From contig OX457041.1 of assembly GCA_949752735.1 (NCBI GenBank), forward strand, positions 26,282,076 through 26,346,075: a stretch of 64,000 bases of DNA, read 5' to 3'. This DNA comes from Lumbricus terrestris (Eukaryota; Annelida; Clitellata; Crassiclitellata; Lumbricidae). Of the stretch, positions 21,117 through 36,200 are shown in pieces (the first letter of the stretch is position 1; each line of letters opens with the position of its first letter). Both the position numbers and the translations under genes were made by a program. Under the pieces are notes generated by a model. That model did not search any database. It was not told the origin of the DNA and was given only the letters and a program-made list of their open reading frames with translations.

Positions 21117-21206
21117 ATGGCCGGGACGTCGAGAGATGTTCGGCTGCCGGACATTCAAGTTTTACGGCAGATAGCTAGAGAGGAACTGATCGAAAAATTG
21201 CAATCA
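21117..21206 (+). CDS. VPS33B: VPS33B exon 1 (aa 1-30)
   Basis: MAGTSRDVRLPDIQVL.. ; donor gtaagc. The ATG is preceded by tacaac. Confidence 0.88.
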
Positions 21207-24200
21207 GTAAGCGTCTAGCTAAACATGCTCATAATATTTATATATTTTAGAGATAGCGATAGTGGTTTCAGTTTTATAGCCACGCCTCCGGGAATTTGGT
21301 AAACAAACTGGGTTTTATAGCGCTATAATTGGCAAATGAAGTTTTCCTCAATGGCTGTTCACAAGGCCGTAGAGGGGTGGTTTTGGTGTTTGAACCCCCC
21401 CCCCAATGAAATAATACTACCATGAAATAAGGCATATTATACTAACACAGTCATGATGTAAGGACTAAGCGGATTTCATTTTGAAGCTCTTTTTTCTTTG
21501 TGACATTTCACAATAGATTAAATCATACTCCAAACCCCTTAGTCTGTTGTTTCGGTTGCTTGTCGACGTGTTCATAGTCATGTAAATAGCCCCCCCAAAT
21601 AAAATCCTGGCTACGGCCTGTCGGCCTTGTGAGTTCATCCAATAAAATATGGCTTTAGTCGTATGTGGACCTATCTTAGAAATCGGCATATTTATAGGTA
21701 TGTATTAGCTCGATAAGATCACTTCAATATGCAAAAGCCGTGAGTTATTAATTAATTAATTCATTCATTCATTAAGTGCATTTGTTTCACGCCTCTTTAA
21801 GGGAACTACTCAGAGACGCTCCCAACCCCCAACACCGCCAAGTAAAACTGCTTTAGGATGAGAGAGAGGAAGTTCTAGAGAGTGAACTGAGCGTCAAGGG
21901 CAGGCCAGTAATGTAATTACTGGTAAATGACTTGAATGAACAACTCTTGTTTCTTAGGTGCGAGGAGTGAAAGATCTTGTTTTGGATTCAGAACTGATGA
22001 AACCGTTGGATCGTGTGGCTGGAGCATCACTTCTGAAGGTAATTTCTTATAAGATCTTTGTCCCTAAAACATTTATGCTTTAGAAGATCGCCCAGTAAAA
22101 ACATTATTGTCAGGAGTATAAGTGTATAACCACAGTATAAATAGCAAAACAGTACGTCGACTCGCATTGCTGTCTGTTGTCTAGTTTTTCTGGTCGGCGC
22201 CATTTTGAAAGAGAGCCTCGACAAGTTAGATAATGCAGTAAAATGGGTCTTTACAGTGTTGCTATATAGGCAACATGCATTGTGACACCATAAACCACTT
22301 AACCTGAGCATAGGCGCAACCACCCTATGGGCCCACGGGACGCGTCCCCCCAACTTTTGAGTGGTCCCCTAACTTTATTATTATGGTCCTCCCCCAACTT
22401 TTTAGGACGTGAATCACTTGGTGCCCCCAACTTTTAGGACGGGATTGCACCTATGACCCTGAGGATGGCGGATTACTCTGAAGTCAGTCACACATTCTGA
22501 CTGCAGCATGGGCCGGGAGACGATGCACTGTTTGTTATTTATACTGTGGCATAACTGTGAACATTGTCTAGGGTACGTTATTGAAATATAAATTTTAGAT
22601 AAGTATCTGCCTGCAAGGTTTTGAACCCCAATCCCCCATATTTCAAATCTATATTTAAGTTATTGTGTAAATACATTTCTTAATTATGCTACTCGTATAA
22701 ATATTTGTACAGGAAAATGGAGTTGGCAAAATCTACAAACTGGAATCTTCAAAAGCAATTCCAGGAAGTGAAAAGTAAGCTTTCTGTGTGGTCGAAATCT
22801 TGCCTCAGGTTTAAATTAACTTGCGACTTTGTGTTTGTCAAATTCTCATAATCATTCACATCATAGACCAATAAAATACTTCATTACAACACTGCATACC
22901 ATTTATGGGCTTGTGTACCTAGCGGTTGTAAGGACATCTCAACTGCGCTGTGAGCATGGCTGTTTAAATGGTATACCGGTACATGATGTTCTTTATAAGT
23001 TTTAAATAAACGCTCGTTGTATTGCCTTGCAGACGAATATACATGATTCGAGCGAGCCCAGCGCTGGTGAAGATTGTTGCCGATCAAATCAATGCAGAAC
23101 GCACTTCTAACATTATTCGAAGCTACAAAATTCTACTGGTTCCCAGACGAGTGTGTTACATTACTCTTTCTGAGCACTTCGGTAATGGGTAATGTAATTT
23201 GATGATGTGACAGATTATGCAAAAGGATACAGGTTGATGGCTAATGCCACTGGCATGAGCTTGCCCTAAATATTGGGGCATGAAGGTGTGGACGGCCAGA
23301 CTGTGGAAACTAGCGATATCATGTGTGCATCAGACACTTCAGACAATTAATACGTATGATATGGGTGTTTGTTTATATGTACACATTATCTCATACTGAA
23401 GTCTAGAAGATATAAATAAATCTTGTTTTCATTGTGAAATTTCTGATAGTATTCTGGTTCTTTGTCTTTGTTTCTGAAGAAGTCTTCCATATTTCAAGAA
23501 GTTCTCACCTTTTTTGCGGTACGCGCCTATGGTCAACACATAGGTCAGGACTTCAAATCCTGCGAGGACAGAAAGATGCATTAGATTTCTGCTCTACTTC
23601 TGCATTCCCAATGATCTCGGCTTCCATGCACATTGTGCACACCAAACAAATGTCTTTTTTAAATGAATTATTTAATTAATTAATTAGTGAATGGACAGTA
23701 TGTGATTTCACATTGTTTTGTTACATATTTGCTTCTGAGAGGTCATTTCGCATGTGTGATATATTTTGTTTGTATTGATTTAATATAGAGAGCTTTTGTA
23801 ATCAATTTTTCTTAACAACATCCATTTTCTGCGCAGCAATGTTGAGAGATTTGCGATGTTTCTTTTGTCGATAGCTGCATGTCTGCGAGTTGATTCTCGA
23901 ACGAGAAGGCGTCTATGGCTACGTCGACATAGACGAGTTTCCTCTGGATCTGATTGTCCTTGACAAAGATGTTCTGTCGCTGGAGTCTCCGACCTTCTTC
24001 CGATCCTTCTTCCTGGTAAGACTTTCCACATTTCTGTTTTCCACGCGCGGTTTATGTGCATGTTGTCTGTGGACATGTTGGTCGTTGTTTTGCATATTGT
24101 GTTAATTTGAAGATTGTTTGTATTGCGCAAATTTAGCCTTCTTTGCAACAAGTGATCACTTAGAAGTGGCACAGTTTGTTTGCACTTTAATGAAGAAGCA

Positions 24201-27200
24201 TAATAATAATAATAATAATAATAATTTTTCTTTAATGAATTGCAAATGCATTGCACTGTACACGTACAAGTTATTATTATTATTATTATTGTTATTATTA
24301 CATAAATATCTTACGCGTTCAGGGTCATACCGAAATGTGAATCTGAGGCACTATGCGACATTAACATCAAGCTTAACTTCTAACAGAACAGACAGCCTGC
24401 AATTCATGTGGAACCTGCAATTCATGTGGGCAGGATAGTTAGTGGAGATAGGTACAAAGAAAGGGCAAGGCCATTGAAGTGCTAGTGGTAGACATATGGT
24501 TAAGTTATGGAAGGTAAGTTGGGTCTAGGGCAATTACCCCCTGGACAATTACCCCCCGACAATTACCCCCTGGACAATTACCCCCTAGGACAATTACCCC
24601 CCAGACAACTACCCCCCGTGCCAATTACCCCCCGGACAACTACCCCCCGTGCCAATTACCCCCCGGACAATTACCCCCCGTACCAATTACCCCCCGGACA
24701 ATTACCCCCCGTACCAATCCACCCGGACAACTACCCACCCTTGGCACAGTGTGAGCTTGTTCTCCCACGCGTATCTTCTTATAGGGAACGAACATTCTCA
24801 TGCTCATGGTCTCACGTATTTTTCAGACCTTCAGCGCTGCCAAAGACTATCCTACAGTAACTTTACTGACTTTACTGTGTAGACATCTTTCTTCATTGGC
24901 TCACTCTACAATACTTATTGTACACACTTTTACACACTCCTTGCTATACTACCATTATTTCTCATCTATCTGCGTACATACATGTACCTCCTTCTAGCAC
25001 TCCATGCCTCTCTGTTCCTCTCTCTGTCTTTCTCTATGTATCTGTTGATCTCGCTCTCAGGCATACGTTACCTGTACGCTCTTGCATAAAATTTAGCTGA
25101 CCATTCAATGCAATACTCACAGTCTGCTTAATTTATCCATATCTAGTCATGGTGGAATTTTATAAATCCGAGAGAGGGAAAGATAAACTTAGTTTCGAAG
25201 GTTTTATTTATCTGAAACAGAAGAATTTAGCAAATTGTGTCGTTTCGTTGAGTTCGAAAATAGATGAACATGACATAGACTTCTTTATTGGCGCGGGGGT
25301 AATTGTCCGGGGGGTAATTGGTACGGGGGGTAATTGTCCGGGGGGTAATTGGCACGGGGGGTAGTTGTCCGGGGGGTAATTGGCACAGGGGGTAGTTGTC
25401 CGGGGGGTAATTGTCCGGGGGGTAATTGTCCCCGGGGGTAATTGTCCGGGGGGTAATTGTCCAGGGGGTAATTGTCCTGTCACCGGTAAGTTATATGGTA
25501 TGGTTAGATAAGGTACAGCATTTTAAGGTTGAAGTACAGCCAGGTTCGGTAATGTAATATAATGTATGGAAATTTGAAATTGAAGCAAAGGTAAACAATT
25601 TAAGTGAAAGTAAGGTTAGGTTACAAGCAATTTAAGCTTAATGGTTAACGTTGAGTTAGATAAGATATGGTTAATTGAGTTTGGATTACAATTAAGCAAG
25701 CAGTTGCATTTCAGATTAATTCAATTGTTCGGTTAAGTTTGTTGCTGTCATTGAAGACGCTCTCTAATGTGTTGCGTTGTGTTTTCTTGAAGGAAGGGGA
25801 TCAGACTGGTTGCCATCAAGTTGCTCGTTCACTCGTCACAATACAAGAGATTTTTAAGAACATTCCAAATGTCTACTGCCTTGGTAGATGTGCACAGGTA
25901 ATGCCACAAATTTCACAATGCGAAAATTATATATATTTATTATATATATTTATACATATATATAATGTAACTGGATGGTAAACAATAACCAGAAATCCGG
26001 TTATCGGTTCTGAATGCGATAATCGGTTTTACTGTTCATAGACTGATGATCGAATTCATTAAAAAATATTTTTTGAATGTTATGATAAGGGTGATGCATG
26101 CATTTGCACTGACTATAAGCTTAGAGATTGCCGTGAGAACAAACTTATTGCAAGAAACGAATGGTATCTGCGACACTGAACCAGCGACCCATAATATATA
26201 CGAGGTCGTCGACTTATTGTGCGTTAGATATTGATGCACGGCACTTCAAATGCAACATTGTGATGCGCTTCATCTAATTTTAACATTTTGTGACAGCAAA
26301 CACGAGAACTACAACACGACCACCATCATCTCTGATTGCCACTGTAGTACCATGCTATCTTCTTGCCACTGTAGTACCATGCTATCTTCTTGCCACTGTA
26401 ATACCATGCTATCTTCTTGTCACTGTAGTACCATGCTATCTTCTTGCCACTGTAGTACCATGCTGTCTTCTTGCCACTGTAGTACCATGCTATCTTCTTG
26501 TCACTGTAGTACCATGCTATCTCCTTGCCACTGTAGTACCATGCTATCTTCTTGTCACTGTAGTACCATGCTATCTCCGATTGCCGCTGTAGTACCATGC
26601 TATCTTCTTGGCTTGACCTCCCAGATTTTAACCTGGCAGCAGAGCGAACAGAGCAGTTTGGCTATTGCAGATTTGATTTGATATAGTTTGGTGAATAAGC
26701 AAGTCTGGCATGTCTTTTATGAACACTGAAAAGGTTTTGATGCTTTACATCATCATTGTCATCGTACCATTGTAGATCATAGTCACTACGCTATCCTATT
26801 CTATCCTATTCACTGCGTGTTGTTATCCTATTCTATCCTATTCATTGCATGTTGTTATCCTATTCTATCCTATTCACTGTGTGTTGCTATCGTATTCACT
26901 GTGTGATGTTATCCTATTCTATCCTATTCAGTGTGTGTTGTTATCCTAGTCTATCCTATTCACTGTGAGTTGTTATCCTATTCTATCCTATTCACTGTGT
27001 GTTGCTATCCTATTCTATCCTATTCAGTGTGTGTTGTTATCCTATTCTATCCTATTCACTGTGTGTTGCTATCCTATTCTATCCTATTCAGTGTGTGTTG
27101 TTATCCTAATCTGTCCTGTGTTTTGCTCTATTGTTGTTTCTATGTTTAATATATATTGATATTGATTTTTATTACCGTTAATCTGATTCTGATCATGAAT

Positions 27201-30200
27201 GTTATAATTTGGAAATGCTTGATGGATGGTGTAATGGTGTTATCTCCAGTTGTATAATGTTTGCCGGTTGTAATTTTTTTGCAGATGGTTAGTAGATTGA
27301 TGAATACGATGTTGGAGTGCTCCAAGATTAAGCAGACACCGGAATATGAAATTGGACACCTCTTTCTTGTCGACAGAGGTATATTAAATGCCATTGTAAA
27401 TTCTCAATCAATTCAATTCAGTACCATGGTTTGTTATTTCCGAGTTTACAAGCTGTCACTTATAAATGCAACTTGTTTACAAATGAGGATTACATTGAGT
27501 TTGCAGAAACTTGCCTAGGCCCTGAGCCTACAAGAATATAGTTTATTAGTGCTCTCAAATTGAGTGCAATGAGCACTCATGCCTGCACGGCTGTTTTTAA
27601 GGAATTTTTAGAACTGCACAACTCCTTTTCTTTTCCATCCTCCATGGTAAATTTCTTCCAATCGGAGGACAACGACCTTTTTTTACTAGTTTTAACTGTA
27701 CAAGAGTGCTTCTACAACTGCACAGATCCATTTAAAACTGCACATTTTGTGTACAACTACACGTTAAAAAAGCCCTGACTCATGGTGACCATTATATTAA
27801 TATTCTTTCACGTGAGCTGTATGCGATTGCTCAAGATTTTGAATTTATGTCCACATCCATATTATGATTATTGTACATATGATTGGTTTTTATGGTTATG
27901 ATATTAGTATCATTTGCATAAGTGCAAATGTACCTAAATTAAGATGAAAAATTGTATTATGGGACTGATTTTATGTGGATTGGCATACTTGCATCCTGAA
28001 GTAGAGATACTCTTTGATGTTCTGAAATAGAGCCGATTGCACTTTGTAGACACAGATTTTGTGACGCCTCTTTGTTCTCAAGTCACGTACGAAGGACTTC
28101 TGGATGACCTTTTCGGCATAGCCAGTGGTACGTTCGTCTGTTATTTCTGTGAATAAGTACTTTGCGCCAAAGATCTGTGTTTATTCATGCATTGAGATAA
28201 ATAGATTTATTTGTGTTTATTTCATCTGGCCATTTAAGTTTTAACCATGTAAGCAGATGCCAAGAAATTCACATTTAGTCGTCGTTTGCCATTTACTTTC
28301 ATGAATAGAAATCTTTGAATGGTGCTGAGCTGTTGAGAGAGTGGCTGAAGATTCGATAAATCTTTAATATCGTTATGTTTTTGTCTTTTTTTCTTGTAGG
28401 GTATATTGAGTTTGGACCGGATATAACAGGAAAAGATCAAAGCGTTAAACTTCTGCTGACAAGTCATGACACGGTATACTTCATGTTTGTCTTCTCTATC
28501 TACGCATCACTTGACGTGTGAGTTTGTCAGAATGACTGAAAATGGCACTGTGCTCCTAAGCTTGTCTGCCGATGTTTAAAATATTATGTAACATCTCATT
28601 TTCTGGAGACTTTTAAAGGTATTTGCAATCAGCCGTCTTTCTCTTGTGTTTTGCAGATATTTGAAGACATTCGTGACCGACATTTTTCCAACGTATCCTG
28701 TTACCTTAGCTCAAAGGCCAAAGAACTCCAGACTGGATATGATGTTAGTTACGTGCTGAATCAATTATATCAACAATGATTTAAGAAATAAATGAAATAT
28801 CTGTGCAAATGCATTAAGTTTATGATTTTGATGCCGGTGCCTAACTGACTTTAATGCCGGTGCCTAACTGACTTGTTGACTTTATTCCATATTCATAGAG
28901 AGCTCCGAACCTTGCTGTCATATATATGCTCCTTGCTGCAGATCTCTTCTCTGTGTTCTGCTGTTTAGACCCAAACTTCTACTGTCAGACATAGACTTTT
29001 ATGTGCAGTTTTTCCTTGTCTTTCTGGAATATAATTGCCTAGAACCAGGCAACATGATCTGTCTTTGCCTCTTGTCTGTGAGCTCTAAACAACTATCTTC
29101 AATCTGAGGTTTGTATTGTCTGGTTTGAAGTGCCTTTGGGAGTTTCATCAGTACATGGTATCAATACATACCGGTAGATTTTTAATTACCTTGAATTATT
29201 TTGATGTGTTGGTTTTCATGTCTGTCTGCTTCTCAGTCTGTCTGGATCCGTCTGCGTTGCTTGTTCATCTGTGTAACTGCCTCTCTCTTTCTCTCTACAT
29301 GTTTTCTGTTTGATGTTTTGTCACACGTATCTCTGTTTGTCCATGTATGTGTGTGTGTGTGTTTGTGTTGCAGAAACGACACACGCTGTCGTCTGTGAAT
29401 GAAATGAAGACGTTTGTTGCCAACGATCTGCGAGACTTGAAGCAGCAGCATCGTTCTCTGTCTCTGCGTGAGTCGCTTTGATCCATTAGGCAAATATTTA
29501 TGACCTATGCACGGAAGCTGTAGTCGGGAGCGTCTCTGAGCAATGAGCTTGAAGGGGCGCTATAACAGGTGCACATAAAAACAATCTTGAACTAGAAGAT
29601 AACTGAGACGTGGCAGTGAGGTACAACAAGCATGACATATGGGGACATAGTTGTAATGGCAGAAAAAGTACTAAAATTGATGTGCTGCAGAAACATAGGT
29701 CATGCATGTGTTGCTGCTACACCCGAACATTTATGTAGCAGCCCTGTTAAGAACATCTTCTCTGTGACAATTTCGCAAAAAGAGGATTCAGTTACACATA
29801 CTCAAGGTATCCTATGAATATTAATTTTCAGTGTATTTTTTTCTGTGCTCTCTGCCTTGGCTCTTTGTTGTTTTCTTTTCTCAAAATAAACTTATTTGAT
29901 TGATAGATTGATTGATTGAAGAAATAGTTGCACAGTGCACACTTAAATGCTACTTTAAGTTTTTTTCCTTCTGTTTCAATACAAACTTCATCATCTTGTT
30001 TTTGTTTCCACGTCTCAGATGTTGGAGCATGTGAGAAGATCTCGAAAGGAAAGACAGAAAGTGATTTCTCAGAGATGCTAAGAACGGAACATTGTGAGAA
30101 GTTTTCATTTTATTGTTGTTGTTATTAATCTCATAGTTACTAAATATTATTGTTAATATTGTCATATTATTGATATTCTAATTAATATGTCATTAATTAT

Positions 30201-33200
30201 TAATTAATAATTATATGTGATTTTTTGCTCAAGGTATTTGTAATCCCTCAGATATATTGTAGTTAACAATGGTGATTATTGTTATTACAATAGTAATAAT
30301 AATAAATAAAGAAATATTAATTTTTGGGTTTATCACTAATGATACAGCAATGTTTTTGCTGACCAAAAAATGAATGAATAACAGTACTGTTGTTGACCCA
30401 TTCAAGACATTTTATTTTCTAGACTAGTTAATATCCAAGTCCCTGATAGACCCTGTTTACTTCAAGACAAAATAATAGTAATGGTAATAATAATTATCAA
30501 ATGTTATTATAAAATATATAAATAATACTAATTATTATTATTGTTTTTAGGTAGGGAAATGATCCCCTCAAAATACAAGTGTTGGTTGGGATTAAAAATG
30601 CTTTCCCTCGGATCATTGCAGTAGCTTTGACCTCCTTCTGAAAATGTACATCTGGATTATCCTGGATGTACTCTCTGGATACTGGTGTAATGACATTGGA
30701 AAACTGGCAGTCATGCTTCCTTCACAAGGGTCTGTTGACATGTGTTTCCAAACTGGGGATGAATTCTGTGCCCTCCAAGGATTTGCACGATGACATGAAC
30801 AGATTATTGTTGTGATTTGGCTTTGTTCTTATCGCTTTCTTTGTTGCACCAGGTCTTCTGGAAGGCGTGGACATGAAGGCCTGTCAGAACCACATTGAAG
30901 AGATGATCATACGACAGGTATGTTACCTGTCAACCAGTTGGGATTACCTTTCTTATCTAGGAATGATACTGGTATGTTACCTGCTCTGTTGTAAAAATGA
31001 TACTTGCCATGTTGCCTGCTCTATTGTAAAATTGATACTTTCTATGTTACCTGCTCTATTGTAAAATTGATACTTACCATGTTACCTGCTCTATTGTAAA
31101 AGATTATTTGATACTTACCATGTTACCTGCTCTATTGTAAAATTGATAGTTACCATGTTACCTACTCTATTGTAAAAGATTATTTGATACTTTCTATGTT
31201 ACCTGCTCTATTGTAAAATTGATACTTTCTATGTTACTTTCTATGTTAACGGCTCTATTGTAAAAAGATACTTACCATGTTACCTGCTCTATTGGGAAAA
31301 TTAGTCCAGCAGTCATTTGACCAATGACTTTTGAGGTGATTTGAAAAAATATGGACAAAATTCATGGAGATATATAATTCTGTAGGATGACTAACACCCA
31401 GCTGTTCAAATGATTAGAGTCAAGTCATTGTCATCAGTAGCTGTGAGCCTCATTGGGTTCTTGTACGTTTTCCGTGTTTTAGTTTAATTCTGTGCTTGTC
31501 ACCACTTTAGCAAAACATGTCGCAGTGTCTTCGACTTCTTTGCCTCCTGTCAGTGACACAAGGTGGCCTATCAACTGAAATCTACAGGTCACTAAAGAAG
31601 CACTTTGTGCAGGTAGACACGGTTCATTGTTCTTGATGTTCTTTGTTCATTTTGTTCATTATTATTTGTTATATAATTCTTATCAAGGTCATAATCTTTG
31701 CTTTCAGTTTGTTCACATAGTCTAACCAACATTATGGTTGTCATTATAGCATTGGTTCTTTTCTTACTGGATGCAAGGTAAATATTTATGCAATGCGGTT
31801 GTAGTAATTAATACACAAAGTCGATAGTCGTTTAAAGTGTAATTATGCTAAAAAATCAAATGAAATCTGGTCAGAGAATATGAAAAGGATATTACATTAC
31901 AGAGATCTTGGCAAAAGTTTTATGCAGCTTTATGGAAGTTCATGAGTACACTATGTGCAGACCATCTCCACGGTTCTGTGTCACAGGTCTTGGGTATGGG
32001 TCTTCCTCATTATGGCGCCAATATCGTAATCACATGCGATAATTGGTAGTTTTATCATTGTCATCATTAACATTTTTCTCTTCACCAACTTCTTTTTGTT
32101 GATTGGTCCTAAGTTGTTTGGTTGTTTTTCAAGAGCTTTGGCTTCGATCAGTTGCTGACGCTGTACAACCTGAAACGAGTTGGTCTGTTGGCAGAGGCCG
32201 AGAAAACACAGGCGGCGAAGCACTTCGGCAAAGTGGCGGCTGCAGTGAACATTCCAATTCCATGTCCATTTCGGTCGATCTGCAAACGACTGAATCTGGT
32301 GAGGAGGTTTTTCTGCATTTGTTGGTGATGAAGATAAATTTTGTGGGGCATGGTTCGTTGCTTTGCAGCCGAAGGGATGCGGGTTCAAATCGACTTCAAG
32401 CCGCCATATAAGGACCTTGGGCAAGTCCTTCACTTGCAATTGCTCACTGCTTCGGCAGTGTCCGCGCTGTAGTCGGGAGTGCTTCTTAGTAGAAATTTGC
32501 AGGGGCGCTATAACAAATGCACATACAGACAAACAAACAAACATTTTGATTGCTTCTAAGCTTTTTGCCTCAAATTGTTTCTATTCACGCATGTAAGCAT
32601 GTGTGTTGCAATTGCCATAAATTTACCTTTATGCTTCGTATGAGTTTCTGTCGGTAGTACAGACATGTAAGCAATAATGCTACTGATTCGGTTTAGCAGA
32701 TTAAGTAATTAATTGTTTGCTTGATGCTATTTCTTACCTGCACCTTGCACCTCTATGGTTAAATAAAATTTATTGTTAATATAACATTAATTGCTGCTTT
32801 TTTCATTTACCGTAAATCTTGGCCATTCATTGTACGTTGGCTGTAAATATTAAGTTGACTGTTTTGTGATATTAGCTGGTCTGAGGATGCTGACTGTCAC
32901 ATTTTTCTACCCCATGTCAGTTATACTTGGGATATAAATGACTCTCAATTTAAGATTTTCATTATTTTGTTTATAGGTTCCAAAGTCAGCAGAGGATGTG
33001 AATCTGCGTAATCCAAATGACATGTCGTATGTCTTCAGCGGTGCATACACGCCCATGCTCTGCAAGATTATCGAACAGGTTCTGACAAGACTTTAAAATT
33101 TCTATTCTGGCTGCTGCAGGTGTATACAGAGCAAATAGTTCATTTCCTAAATTTACCAGGTTGAGATCTAAGAAGCCATGTTGGCACAGGGTCAAGTTCA

Positions 33201-36200
33201 CAGTGTTTGGAGGTAGATTTCAACAATATGTCAGCAATATGGTCAGGGGTGACATGATCAGATGTTGATAGTGAGGATGTAGTTATTATAGGTATTGCAG
33301 AAGGAGAAAAATTTGTCGTGCCATCTCTAACATTGTTAACTTTATCGGAGATCAAAATAAGCAATTCATATGATGATCTGGCTTGACAATTTGGAGGAGC
33401 TGGATAGAGAAGAGAATGCAGAATATTCCAAGTATTTTTGCTTGCCTGTGTATCATCAAGATGTCTACATGTAAAGTCGTCACGCTTTTTCTGGATGAGG
33501 TGTCGTTGATGGCCTTGTTGTTTAATCTTGTGTGACTGTTCTCAAACGACGATACCGTCTTTCAAGTCTCCTAGTTGTGGACGTGACCATCTGATCATTA
33601 TTGGTAGTTGCATGGATTGCCTGGTGCTGTAATTTTTTTCTTACAGTCTTTCATTGCAAAGGCATTTATAACAGTAGATGTTTTGTAAATATTTAAAGAC
33701 AGTGTTTTAGTTTTATAGATATGTACGTTATACAGATATGCATACATAATTCTGTTTGTCTTGTTTGCTTCCTTGTATTTTACTTATGTCTGTCATCACC
33801 AGGTTCTCATACAGGAAGGAATGGGAGGATCCGATGAGCTGGAGAAGTTGTTGGCGGTTCCTGTGACAGTGAATGCAAAGGCAAAGTCGGTTAAAGGTCA
33901 CTTTCACTTCTGATTGTCTTTCCTGAAAATTATATACACCGTGTCTCAATAAAAAAGGTGCAAAATTGTTTTTGTCAGAACTTTGTCAAATTTCCACCAA
34001 TCTTAATCACTTTTGGCAGGTAGATGGAGAAATGGCTGAAATTTCATGCCATATATAAATTTTCCACCTCACCTGATTCATATCACCGCATTACCTTGTT
34101 AAACACAGATGTACCAATTTTTCACATTTTTATATTGATAGCAATAATGGTAGCAGTATACCACTTTGTGCAGAATAAAGACACCGTTTCCAAGTGGCTA
34201 TAGGAATAGCCAGAATAGGAATAGTGGAATAGGTATTTAAGAGACCATTCTAGTGGCTGTGGAATAGGTGGTTAAGAGACCATTCCAGTGGCTGTGGAAT
34301 AGGTGGTTAAGAGACCATTCCAGTGGCTATGGAATAGGTGGTTAAGAAACCATTCCAGTGGCTGTGGAATAGGTGGTTAAGAGACCATTCCAGTAGCTGT
34401 GGAATAGGTGGTTAAAAGACCATTCCAGTGGCTGTGGAATAGGTATTTAAGAGACCATTTCAGTAGCTGTGGAATAGGTGGTTAAGAGACCATTCTAGTG
34501 GCTGTGGAATAGGTGGTTAAGAGACCATTCCAGTGGCTGTGGAATAGGTAGTTAAGAGACCATTCCAGTGACTGTAGAATAGGTGATTAAGAGACCATTC
34601 CAGTGACTGTGGAATAGGTAGTTAAGAGACCATTCCAGTGACTGTAGAATAGGTGGTTAACAGACCATTTCAGTGACTGTAGAATATGTGATTAAGAGAC
34701 CATTCCAGTGGCTGTGGAATAGGTAGTTAAGAGACTATTCCAGTGACTGTAGAATAGGTGATTAAGAGACCATTCCAGTGGCTGTGGAATAGGTGGTTAA
34801 GAGACCATTCCAGTGGCTGTGGAATAGGTGGTTAAGAGACCATTCCAGTAGCTGTGGAATAGTTAGTTAAGAGACCATTCCAGTGGCTGTGGACTAGGTA
34901 TTTAAGAGACCATTTCAGTAGCTATGGAATAGGTGGTTAAGAGACCATTCCAGTGGCTGTGGAATAGGTGGTTAAGAGACCATTCCAGTGGCTGTGGAAT
35001 AGGTGGTTAAGAGACCATTCCAGAGGCTATGGAATAGGTGGTTAAGAGACCATTCCAGTGGCTGTGGAATAGGTGGTTAAGAGACCATTCCAGTAGCTAT
35101 GGAATACGTGGTTAAGAGACCATTCCAGTGGCTGTGGAATAGGTGGTTAAGATACCTTTCCAGTGGCTGTGGAATAGGTGGTTAAGAGACCATTCCAGTG
35201 GCTGTGGAATAGGTAGTTAAGAGATCATTCCATTTACTGTGGAATAGGTAGTTAAGAGACCATTCCAGTGACTGTGGAATAGGTGATTAAGAGACCATTC
35301 CAGTGGCTGTGGAATAGGTGGTTAAGAGACCATTCCAGTGACTGTGGAATAGGTAGTTAAGAGACCATTCCAGTGACTGTGGAATAAGTGATTAAGAGAC
35401 CATTCCAGTGGCTGTGGAATAGGTGGTTAAGAGACCATTCCAGTGACTGTGGAATAGGTAGTTAAGAGACCATTCCAGTGACTGTAGAATAGGTGATTAA
35501 GAGACCATTCCAGTGACTGTGGAATAGGTAGTTAAGAGACCATTCCAGTGACTGTAGAATAGGTGGTTAACAGACCATTTCAGTGACTGTAGAATATGTG
35601 ATTAAGAGACCATTCCAGTGGCTGTGGAATAGGTAGTTAAGAGACTATTCCAGTGACTGTAGAATAGATGATTAAGAGACCATTCCAGTGGCTGTGGAAT
35701 AGGTGGTTAAGAGACCATTCCAGTGGCTGTGGAATAGGTGGTTAAGAGACCATTCCAGTAGCTGTGGAATAGTTAGTTAAGAGACCATTCCAGTGGCTGT
35801 GGACTAGGTATTTAAGAGACCATTTCAGTAGCTATGGAATAGGTGGTTAAGAGACCATTCCAGTGGCTGTGGAATAGGTGGTTAAGAGACCATTCCAGTG
35901 GCTGTGGAATAGGTAGTTAAGAGATCATTCCAGTGACTGTGGAATAGGTAGTTAAGAGACCATTCCAGTGACTGTGGAATAGGTGATTAAGAGACCATTC
36001 CAGTGGCTGTGGAATAGGTGGTTAAGAGACCATTCCAGTGACTGTGGAATAGGTAGTTAAGAGACCATTCCAGTGACTGTGGAATAGGTGATTAAGAGAC
36101 CATTCCAGTGGCTGTGGAATAGGTGGTTAAGAGACCATTCCAGTGACTGTGGAATAGTTAGTTAAGAGACCATTCCAGTGACTGTAGAATAGGTGATTAA

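Noticed and set aside
23505..23600. tRNA gene (T-arm-like caggacttcaaatcctg)
   Set aside because: No complete cloverleaf or acceptor stem could be formed; at most a tRNA-related relic.
26250..26681. Cys/His-rich repeat protein frame
   Set aside because: 27-bp minisatellite translated; no start context, and it lies in a VPS33B intron.
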